Below, piece by piece: positions 1 through 5,014 of a stretch of 5,181 nt of DNA. Where the stretch lies: NCBI GenBank assembly GCA_964514665.1, contig CAZESH010000304.1:1-5181 (forward strand). The letters are read 5' to 3'. A program made the translations under genes and the position numbers. How positions within the stretch are numbered: position 1 is the stretch's first letter; the number at the start of each line of letters is the position of its first letter. The notes beneath the pieces were generated by a model. The model did no database searches, was not told where the DNA came from, and saw nothing but the letters and a program-made list of their open reading frames with translations. Origin of the DNA: CAZESH01 sp964514665. Lineage in GTDB: Bacteria; Bacillota; Bacilli; Paenibacillales; KCTC-25726.

Positions 1-768
1 GATCCGAATGACGACAAAAACGTGATTGTGGAAATACGCGGTGCGGCAGGCGGAGACGAGGCGGCTTTGTTCGCCGGCGACCTCTACCGCATGTATACGC
101 GTTATGCCGATAACCAAGGCTGGAAAACCGAGTTGATGGATGCCAATCTGAACGACCTTGGAGGCTTCAAGGAAGTCGTCTTCATGATTCGCGGCAAGGG
201 CGCATACAGCAAGCTCAAATTTGAAAGCGGCGCGCATCGCGTGCAGCGCGTGCCGGAAACGGAATCCGGCGGCAGGATCCATACGTCGACCGCCACGGTT
301 GTCGTGCTTCCTGAGGCAGAAGACGTGGAAATCGATATCAAAGACAACGATATCCGCGTTGATACGTTCTGCTCCAGCGGCGCCGGAGGACAGTCCGTCA
401 ACACGACCAAATCGGCGGTGCGCGTCACGCATGTGCCTACAGGTATCGTTGCCACGTGTCAGGACGGGAAATCGCAGAATTCCAACAAAGAGCTGGCATT
501 GAAAGTGCTTCGCGCACGCATTTACGAGAAGATGCTGCAGGAAGAACAGGCCAAATACGACAGCGAACGCAAAAGCAAGGTGGGCACAGGCGACCGCAGC
601 GAGCGGATCCGTACTTACAATTTCCCGCAAAGCCGCGTTACCGACCATCGGATCGGATTGACGCTGCACAAGCTCGATTCCGTACTGACCGGAGACATGG
701 AAGAAATTGTTTCTGCCTTGACGATCGCTTCCCAAGCGGATTCGATGGAAAAAGGGGAGCTAGTATGA
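1..768 (+). CDS. prfA: Peptide chain release factor 1 (RF1), 5'-truncated by the window edge
   Basis: Class I release factor that reads UAA and UAG in the ribosomal A site and triggers hydrolysis of peptidyl-tRNA. The reading frame is open from base 1 and the first visible codons already encode internal RF1 sequence. About 255 residues are present of the roughly 355 usual for the family, so about 100 N-terminal residues lie upstream and the in-frame GTG at 22 is not a real start. The visible part includes the GAAGGDEAALFAGDLYRMY segment, the PET form of the PxT anticodon-recognition motif (253-261, in RVPETESGGR), which marks RF1 rather than RF2, and the catalytic GGQ loop (385-393, in GAGGQSVNTTKSAVRVTH). 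The C-terminal portion (RIRTYNFPQSRVTDHR) is also intact. The gene ends at a UGA that overlaps the ATG of prmC, implying translational coupling with the enzyme that methylates its GGQ glutamine. Confidence 0.98.
   Translation, partial: DPNDDKNVIVEIRGAAGGDEAALFAGDLYRMYTRYADNQGWKTELMDANLNDLGGFKEVVFMIRGKGAYSKLKFESGAHRVQRVPETESGGRIHTSTATVVVLPEAEDVEIDIKDNDIRVDTFCSSGAGGQSVNTTKSAVRVTHVPTGIVATCQDGKSQNSNKELALKVLRARIYEKMLQEEQAKYDSERKSKVGTGDRSERIRTYNFPQSRVTDHRIGLTLHKLDSVLTGDMEEIVSALTIASQADSMEKGELV
752..768 (+). promoter_or_regulatory. prmC ribosome binding site and prfA/prmC ATGA overlap
   Basis: AAGGGGAG at 752-759 lies inside the last codons of prfA and 5 bases before the prmC ATG (765-767). The prfA stop UGA (766-768) shares bases with that ATG. 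This arrangement decides the prmC start and suggests termination-reinitiation coupling, which would tie the amount of the methyltransferase to that of its RF1 substrate. The coupling itself is inference. Confidence 0.85.
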
Positions 769-1640
769 AACAGCCTGCAATGACCACAAGAGAAGCCTTT
801 ATATGGGCTTCTTCTTTTTTAAGAGAGAACGGCAACGACGACGCCGAATCGATTGCCAAATGGATGCTTCAGCAGCTGCTGGAATGCGACGCCAGCGGAT
901 TGTTCATGGCTTGGGAACAGCGGCTCGAACAAGATCGGCTTGAGCTGTTGCGTCACTGGCTGGAGCGCAAGGCGGCAGGTGAGCCGGTGCAGTATATTCT
1001 CGGCGAGCAGGAATTTTATGGACTTTCCCTTGCGGTAAATCCCGCGGTACTCATTCCGCGGCCGGAAACCGAGCTGTTGGTGGAAGCGGTGATCGGCACA
1101 GGACAAGTCATGTGGCCGGACGGAGCGCCGGTTATGCTTGATGTCGGCACGGGCAGCGGTGCTATTCCGATATCGGTTTTCGTTCATTGTCCAAGCTGGC
1201 GGTTGTATGCCGTGGATCTATCCCCTGACGCTTTGAGCACAGCACAGCAAAATGCGCAGCGGCATGGGGCGAAGATTCACTTTATGCAGGGCGATCTGCT
1301 GCAGCCGGCGATCGATCTTGGATTGAAGGTCGATGTGCTCGTTTCCAACCCTCCCTATATTCCGGCAGGAGATTTGCCCAGATTGCAGCGCGAGGTGCGT
1401 GACTATGAACCGCATATGGCGCTTGACGGAGGCGGGGACGGGCTCGGATTTTACAGGCGCATTCTTCAGCAGGTCGGACATTTGCAAGGCATTCCCCGTT
1501 TGATTGCCTTCGAGGTTGGCTTCGGTCAATCGCGTGAAGTGGAGCGAATGCTGCGGCAAAGCGGTTACTGGGACGTTTTTCGGATCATATCCGATCTTGC
1601 CGGAATCGAGCGGCACGTTCTTGGCATAAAGGGAAAATAA
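765..1640 (+). CDS. prmC: Release factor glutamine N5-methyltransferase PrmC
   Basis: S-adenosylmethionine-dependent cytoplasmic enzyme that methylates the glutamine of the GGQ motif in RF1 and RF2, improving termination efficiency. The 291-residue product has the usual family length. It has an N-terminal helical substrate-binding domain (residues 1-80), the IPRPETE motif (97-103), the SAM-binding glycine-rich loop LDVGTGSGAIPIS (125-137), an acidic residue at the end of the second strand (VDLS, 150-153) and the catalytic NPPYIP motif (195-200) that positions the target amide. The typical EPHMALDGGGDGL follows (215-227). The ATG at 765 is chosen because AAGGGGAG (752-759) sits 5 bases upstream and the ATGA overlap with prfA is typical. 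The same frame stays open back to 456, but that extension lies inside prfA and is not homologous to PrmC. Variation from the common GAIAVS to GAIPIS is conservative. Equivalent to B. subtilis ywkE. Confidence 0.97.
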   Translation: MKQPAMTTREAFIWASSFLRENGNDDAESIAKWMLQQLLECDASGLFMAWEQRLEQDRLELLRHWLERKAAGEPVQYILGEQEFYGLSLAVNPAVLIPRPETELLVEAVIGTGQVMWPDGAPVMLDVGTGSGAIPISVFVHCPSWRLYAVDLSPDALSTAQQNAQRHGAKIHFMQGDLLQPAIDLGLKVDVLVSNPPYIPAGDLPRLQREVRDYEPHMALDGGGDGLGFYRRILQQVGHLQGIPRLIAFEVGFGQSREVERMLRQSGYWDVFRIISDLAGIERHVLGIKGK

Positions 1641-1659
1641 TAAAATGCTAGATTTATAG

Positions 1660-1690
1660 GTTTAGCTCGCTCTCAACCTGTCGATACTGT
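1660..1690 (+). promoter_or_regulatory. Candidate sigma-F (forespore) promoter of spoIIR
   Basis: The -35-like GTTTA (1660-1664) is followed after 15 bases by GTCGATACTG (1680-1689). Compared with my recollection of the sigma-F/sigma-G consensus (GYWTA, 15-16 bases, then GGNRANANTR), the -35 fits fully and the -10 fits at every defined position except the second G. The site ends about 32 bases before the spoIIR ATG. In B. subtilis spoIIR is transcribed by sigma-F in the forespore, so the position fits the biology. No good sigma-A pair was seen in the same 81-bp gap. Confidence 0.6.
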
Positions 1691-1721
1691 TTGATAGGAT
1701 AAGAGAGAGGAGCACCCGGTT

Positions 1722-2411
1722 ATGAACAGAGGCAGGGGAAACCGCATTTATGTTTATATTCTTTTTATAATGGCCGTGTTAATCGCTTCATGGGAATCGG
1801 ACATCACCATGGCGGCAATCGGCAATCCCAATATTCCCGATCAGTCGATTCGTCTTCGCATCCTGGCAAACTCCGACAATGTGGAGGATCAATGGATCAA
1901 GCGCCAGGTACGGGATGCCGTTGTCCAATCGATGGACGGTTGGGTCAAGGACGCGAAGAACATCGAGGATGCAAGAATGATCGCCAAACGGCATTTGGGT
2001 GATTTGCGACAGGTTGTTTCCGGCGTGCTGGAGCGCTACGGGTTTCAATACGGTTATCAGGTGGAGCTGGCGGTCGTGCCATTTCCAACGAAAATATACG
2101 GCAATCAGGTTTATCCTGCCGGCAATTACGAAGCGCTGCGCGTCCAACTGGGCAGCGGCGAAGGACAGAACTGGTGGTGTGTGCTGTTTCCTCCGCTTTG
2201 CTTCGTCAATGCGACGGCCGGCGATGCAGTTGCGGATAAGAAGCCCAGCCAAGGTGCAATAAATTCGGGAGGCCTGCTTGCTTTGGCGGAAAAGGCAGTC
2301 CCGAACAGCGCGAAGAAGGATAAGGGAAACGTGGGTGAAGAAACGCATGTAAGGTTTTTCGTTGTTGATTTGTTTGAAAAAGTGAAGGATTTCTTGACAC
2401 AGCTCGTATAA
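1722..2411 (+). CDS. spoIIR: Stage II sporulation protein R (SpoIIR)
   Basis: Forespore-made signalling protein. In B. subtilis it is secreted into the space between forespore and mother cell and activates the membrane protease SpoIIGA, which processes pro-sigma-E in the mother cell. The 229-residue length matches the family (about 224 in B. subtilis). Residues 9-23 are a hydrophobic export/signal segment after a basic N-terminus (NRGRGNR). The conserved core follows: IRLRILANSD (43-52) with KRQVRDAV (60-67), then FPTKIYGNQVYPAGNYEALR (121-140) and the aromatic NWWCVLFPPLCFV (150-162). The region from about 165 to 207 is polar and looks poorly conserved, before a final THVRFFVVDLFEKVKDF segment. 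The ATG is preceded by AGGAG (1708-1712) at 9 bases. It stands between prmC and tsaC, as in Bacillus but without ywkF, ywlA and ywlB. The upstream sequence suggests separate sigma-F control. Confidence 0.96.
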   Translation: MNRGRGNRIYVYILFIMAVLIASWESDITMAAIGNPNIPDQSIRLRILANSDNVEDQWIKRQVRDAVVQSMDGWVKDAKNIEDARMIAKRHLGDLRQVVSGVLERYGFQYGYQVELAVVPFPTKIYGNQVYPAGNYEALRVQLGSGEGQNWWCVLFPPLCFVNATAGDAVADKKPSQGAINSGGLLALAEKAVPNSAKKDKGNVGEETHVRFFVVDLFEKVKDFLTQLV

Positions 2412-2423
2412 TGTCAGGGAAAT

Positions 2424-2453
2424 TTGTCCATCGCCGTCTTCCTGAGCTATAAT
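2424..2453 (+). promoter_or_regulatory. Sigma-A-like promoter upstream of tsaC
   Basis: TTGTCC (2424-2429, 4 of 6 to TTGACA) and a perfect TATAAT (2448-2453) are separated by 18 bases. The pair lies in the 79-bp gap after spoIIR, leaving about 30 bases of leader before the tsaC ATG. This would give vegetative expression of tsaC and possibly mntP and ywlE, independent of the sporulation-specific spoIIR. Confidence 0.6.
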
Positions 2454-2490
2454 TTGAAGCATCAACATTCACATAGGAAGGCCTGAGGGG

Positions 2491-3555
2491 ATGAAAACAA
2501 CAGTATGGACTCTACAAGAAGAAGTGGGCCGGGAACTTCCAGAGATAAAGGAAGCGGCCCGTTTTTTACGGGAAGGCAAGCTGGTCGCTTTTCCTACGGA
2601 AACGGTATACGGTCTTGGTGCCGATGCCCGTTCCGATCAGGCGGTGGAACGGATTTTTCAGGCCAAGGGCAGGCCGTCCGATAATCCCCTGATCGTGCAT
2701 ATTTCAGAGATTGCGCAATTGGAAGGGCTGATCGCTGATTTTCCCGCGAAAGCCAGTGAGCTGGCAGCCCTTTATTGGCCCGGTCCACTGACGATGGTGC
2801 TCCCGGTAAAGGCGGGGGCGGTATCGCCGCTTGTGACCGCAGGGCTGTCTACCGTTGCCGTGAGGATGCCGGATCATCCTGCGGCGCTGGCTTTGATCCA
2901 AGAGGCAGGTTGTCCGGTTGCGGCACCGAGCGCCAATTTGTCGGGAAGGCCGAGCCCGACGACGGCTCGGCATGTACTGGAGGATTTGGAGGGAAAAATT
3001 GACGGCGTGCTGGATGGAGGTCCTTGCGGGGTCGGTTTGGAATCGACCGTTGTGGAATGGTCGGGGGATGTGCTGCATATTCTCAGGCCCGGAGGAATTA
3101 CGCAGGAGCAGCTGAGCAGGCATGCCGATCAAGTGCTGAATGCGGCGAATCTGACTGCTCGCGAGCGGAAGGTTCAAGAACAGCCCCGTTCCCCGGGTAT
3201 GAAGTATACCCACTACGCGCCTCGCGGAAAACTGGTTATTGTCAAAGGAGAGTCGCAAGCTGAGGTCATTGATTACATTCAGGCACAGCTTGATCAAGCG
3301 AAAAAGCAAGGGGAAACAACCGGCGTCTTGACCTTTCAATCCGATTCCCGGGCCTTTCGTGCGGATTTGGTGGAAGCCTGCGGCACGGAAGGGGATTTGT
3401 CCCTTGCGGCCAGCCGGTTGTATGGTTGCCTTCGTTCATTTGATGATCTGGGCGTGACGCGGATTTGGGCGGAGTCCTGTACGGAAAGCGGAATTGGTTT
3501 TGCCCTGATGAACCGGCTGCGCAAGGCGGCGGGAGATCGGATTGTGGAAATATAG
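2491..3555 (+). CDS. tsaC: Threonylcarbamoyl-AMP synthase, two-domain Sua5 type (YwlC)
   Basis: Makes threonylcarbamoyl-AMP from threonine, bicarbonate and ATP, the first step of t6A37 modification of tRNAs that read ANN codons. TsaD and partners then transfer the group to tRNA. The 354-residue length matches the long Sua5/YwlC form (about 346 in B. subtilis), not the short TsaC. The N-terminal YrdC domain covers about residues 15-205, with the LVAFPTETVYGLGADA motif (31-46), KGRPSDNPL (59-67), the WPGPLT turn (96-101), APSANLSG (145-152) and the STVVEW...LRPGGIT block (185-204). The PRSPGMKYTHYAP linker (232-244), known to close over the active site in Sua5, leads to the C-terminal Sua5 domain (about 245-354). 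The ATG is supported by AGGAAGG (2475-2481) at 9 bases. The gene ends with TAG. It is 63 bp from mntP and may be cotranscribed with it. Confidence 0.97.
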   Translation: MKTTVWTLQEEVGRELPEIKEAARFLREGKLVAFPTETVYGLGADARSDQAVERIFQAKGRPSDNPLIVHISEIAQLEGLIADFPAKASELAALYWPGPLTMVLPVKAGAVSPLVTAGLSTVAVRMPDHPAALALIQEAGCPVAAPSANLSGRPSPTTARHVLEDLEGKIDGVLDGGPCGVGLESTVVEWSGDVLHILRPGGITQEQLSRHADQVLNAANLTARERKVQEQPRSPGMKYTHYAPRGKLVIVKGESQAEVIDYIQAQLDQAKKQGETTGVLTFQSDSRAFRADLVEACGTEGDLSLAASRLYGCLRSFDDLGVTRIWAESCTESGIGFALMNRLRKAAGDRIVEI

Positions 3556-3577
3556 TATTTTTCCCGGTTTGTCCGCA

Positions 3578-3596
3578 TATTCTTGAAGCAAGAATA
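3578..3596 (+). repeat. Perfect 7-bp inverted repeat in the tsaC-mntP gap
   Basis: TATTCTT (3578-3584) and AAGAATA (3590-3596) are exact inverted copies around GAAGC, ending about 22 bases before the mntP ATG. It could be a small operator or a weak RNA hairpin in the leader. It is not followed by a T run, so it is not a terminator. It does not resemble the MntR operator as I remember it, and its function is unknown. Confidence 0.4.
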
Positions 3597-3618
3597 GGAT
3601 GGACATGGGGGAGATACA

Positions 3619-4179
3619 ATGTCATCAGTTACGGCCCAGTTGGGGCAGTTTCTTACGATTCTCATTATGGCGATTGCGCTTGGGATGGACGCGCTTTCGC
3701 TCGGAATCGGCCTAGGATTGAAAGGAATTCGTCTGCTGGATATATTGAAAATCAGTCTGGTCATTGCAATTTTTCATGTCATTATGCCGCTTATGGGAAT
3801 GTTCACCGGTCACTATATGAGTTCCCTTTTGGGCGACGTCGCTGCGGTTACCGGAGGGGGATTGTTGATCATACTGGGCGGACACATGGTTTACAGCTCT
3901 TTAAAGGGGGAGCAAGCACGGACGTTTTATCCTCACTCGATGTGGGGCATTTTGCTGTTTGCCTTAAGCGTGAGCATCGATTCGTTTTCGGTAGGCATTT
4001 CCTTGGGTCTGTTCGCTTCCGATCTGTTGCTGACGGTCATTCTGTTCGGAGCGTTCGGTGGTTTGATGTCGATCATCGGCCTGATGATCGGCCGCAAGAT
4101 GGGAAATTGGGTAGGCGAGTACGGAGAAGCGTTCGGGGGCATGATTCTTCTTGCCTTCGGCATCAAATTTTTATTTTAA
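3619..4179 (+). CDS. mntP: Manganese efflux pump MntP (YwlD)
   Basis: Integral membrane exporter that protects the cell from excess Mn(II). The 186-residue product has the family size and is made almost entirely of six hydrophobic segments, in two related halves of three. Each half carries the signature acidic helix: ALGMDALSLGIGLG (20-33, D24) and SVSIDSFSVGISLG (117-130, D121). These two aspartates lie in the helices thought to line the metal path. A short soluble loop (about 94-107, SLKGEQARTFYPHS) links the halves. The final segment contains GEAFGGMILLAFGIKFLF. The start ATG is preceded by GGGGGAG (3607-3613) at 5 bases. Many mntP genes are controlled by a yybP-ykoY manganese riboswitch or by MntR. 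I see no such riboswitch in the 63-bp upstream gap, so it probably relies on the tsaC transcript. Synteny with B. subtilis ywlC-ywlD-ywlE supports the call. Confidence 0.96.
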   Translation: MSSVTAQLGQFLTILIMAIALGMDALSLGIGLGLKGIRLLDILKISLVIAIFHVIMPLMGMFTGHYMSSLLGDVAAVTGGGLLIILGGHMVYSSLKGEQARTFYPHSMWGILLFALSVSIDSFSVGISLGLFASDLLLTVILFGAFGGLMSIIGLMIGRKMGNWVGEYGEAFGGMILLAFGIKFLF

Positions 4180-4223
4180 TCCCTATATTTATTTCTTTTT
4201 TGATAAAATATAAAGGAAAAGGA

Positions 4224-4243
4224 TGTGACGCCTCACTGTCACA
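4224..4243 (+). repeat. 6-bp hairpin just before the ywlE ribosome binding site
   Basis: TGTGAC (4224-4229) and GTCACA (4238-4243) form a perfect stem with an 8-base loop. The stem ends 2 bases before the AGGAGGA ribosome binding site. There is no downstream T run, so termination is unlikely. It may stabilise a processed 5' end or tune ywlE translation. That role is inference. Confidence 0.45.
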
Positions 4244-4261
4244 GCAGGAGGACGAAAAGAA

Positions 4262-4840
4262 GTGAAGCATATTTTATTTGTCTGCACGGGAAATACGTGC
4301 CGCAGTCCGATGGCGGAAGGCATGCTCAGGAAATTGGCGGCCGAGGCCGGACTGCAGGTGGAAGTAAGATCGGCCGGTATCGCAGCGGCTGAGGGAGCCC
4401 CGATCTCCGAGCATTCGCTGCGTATCATAAAGGAAAAGGGCATAGCGGGAAGCTTCATATCGAAGGCTTTGACGGCAAAGGCCGTAGAATGGTCGGACCT
4501 GATTTTGACCATGACGATGAATCATAAAAGAATCGTGGCGGAAAGGCATCCGGAAGCGCTGGATAAAACCTTCGCATTGAAAGAGTTTGCCGCGGAAGGT
4601 TCAGGGGGCTTAGAAAAATATGCGGAGCTGGACAAGCTGATTTCCGCATGGCAAATCAAGCAGGCAATGTCGCAGGAAACCAGTCCCGAGGAGCGCGAAC
4701 GGATCCTGCAGCTGTCAGCCGAACTGCCCGATCTGGACATCACCGATCCTTTCGGGGGCAATTATGAGATTTATATTCGCTGTGCTGCGGATATCGAGCA
4801 AGCGCTGCATGTCCTTATTGAAAAGCTGAAATCGGAATAA
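4262..4840 (+). CDS. ywlE: Low-molecular-weight phosphatase, protein-arginine phosphatase YwlE type, with extra insertion
   Basis: Cytoplasmic phosphatase of the low-molecular-weight tyrosine phosphatase fold. In Bacillus, YwlE removes phosphate from phosphoarginine and opposes the kinase McsB in stress control and ClpCP degradation. The P-loop CTGNTCRS (residues 8-15) has the nucleophile C8 and R14. T12 corresponds to T11 of B. subtilis YwlE, the residue that favours arginine over tyrosine substrates. The general-acid motif DPFGG has D162. The protein has 192 residues against about 150 in B. subtilis. The excess lies between LKEF (106-109) and DPFGG (162-166), where about 40 extra, mostly charged and probably helical residues occur. 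The GTG start at 4262 is chosen because AGGAGGA (4246-4252) lies 9 bases upstream and MKHILFVCTGN aligns with the family N-terminus. It follows mntP as in B. subtilis. A tyrosine phosphatase activity cannot be excluded from sequence alone. Confidence 0.93.
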   Translation: MKHILFVCTGNTCRSPMAEGMLRKLAAEAGLQVEVRSAGIAAAEGAPISEHSLRIIKEKGIAGSFISKALTAKAVEWSDLILTMTMNHKRIVAERHPEALDKTFALKEFAAEGSGGLEKYAELDKLISAWQIKQAMSQETSPEERERILQLSAELPDLDITDPFGGNYEIYIRCAADIEQALHVLIEKLKSE

Positions 4841-4855
4841 TCCGCCATATCCCAC

Positions 4856-4884
4856 TTTACATGAGCACCATCTTCATATATGAT
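4856..4884 (+). promoter_or_regulatory. Near-consensus sigma-A promoter driving the ZTP riboswitch leader
   Basis: TTTACA (4856-4861, 5 of 6) and TATGAT (4879-4884, 5 of 6) are spaced by the optimal 17 bases. Transcription would begin near 4890-4892, about 10 bases before the first paired base of the riboswitch. The promoter starts only 15 bases after the ywlE stop, so the downstream gene has its own transcription start and leader. Confidence 0.8.
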
Positions 4885-4900
4885 GAAAGTAATTGAGCTG

Positions 4901-4971
4901 TCCGGTGTAACTGGCGACACGTGGAATCAACCACAATGGAGCACCGGGAATACGTGCCGGTCGCCTGGGCA
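4901..4971 (+). ncRNA. ZTP/ZMP riboswitch aptamer (pfl motif)
   Basis: Senses the purine intermediates ZMP and ZTP, which build up when 10-formyl-tetrahydrofolate is short. Stem P1 is CCGGTG (4902-4907) with CACCGG (4942-4947). The conserved ACTGGCG follows its 5' strand (4910-4916). P2 is GTGG (4921-4924) with CCAC (4931-4934), followed by the purine-rich TGGAGC. P3 is TGCC (4955-4958) with GGCA (4968-4971). Its loop carries the hallmark CCGGTCGCCTGGGC (4957-4970), whose CGCC (4962-4965) can pair with GGCG (4913-4916) as the defining pseudoknot. These elements occur in the order and spacing of the published motif as I recall it. Such riboswitches usually precede glyA, purH, folD, fhs or related genes, and ligand turns expression on. 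The call comes from motif and pairing inspection, not a covariance-model search. Confidence 0.92.
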
Positions 4972-5014
4972 AAAGAGCTGGAATGCAAATCGCGCATTCT
5001 GATGCTCTTTTTTT
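4971..5014 (+). terminator. Rho-independent terminator, expression platform of the ZTP riboswitch
   Basis: AAAAGAGC (4971-4978) pairs with GCTCTTTT (5004-5011), and an inner stem GAATGC (4981-4986) pairs with GCATTC (4994-4999) around a 7-base loop. Small internal loops (TG and TGAT) separate the two stems. A run of seven T (5008-5014) completes the terminator. Its 5' strand begins at A4971, the last base of aptamer stem P3, so ligand-stabilised P3 could disfavour the hairpin. By analogy with other ZTP switches, read-through is expected when ZMP/ZTP is bound. Confidence 0.9.

Noticed and set aside
456..764. Upstream in-frame extension of the prmC reading frame inside prfA
   Set aside because: It overlaps conserved prfA coding sequence in another frame, its translation has no PrmC similarity, and the ATG at 765 has a well-placed ribosome binding site.
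2394..2412. TTGACA (2394-2399) and TATAAT (2407-2412) at the end of spoIIR as a promoter
   Set aside because: The spacing is only 7 bases, far too short for a sigma-A promoter, and neither box has a good partner at 16-18 bases.
1788..2468. Minus-strand open frame of 226 codons opposite spoIIR
   Set aside because: It mirrors a well-supported gene and shows no domain. Open antisense frames are common in GC-rich coding DNA.
2704..3339. Minus-strand open frame of 211 codons opposite tsaC
   Set aside because: It lies entirely under conserved tsaC and has a basic composition without motifs, so it is a shadow frame.
3465..4265. Long + strand open frame of 266 codons across the tsaC end, mntP and the mntP-ywlE gap
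   Set aside because: It is out of frame with mntP, whose product clearly matches its family with two MDA/IDS motifs. The alternative product is arginine- and histidine-rich and lacks any recognised motif.
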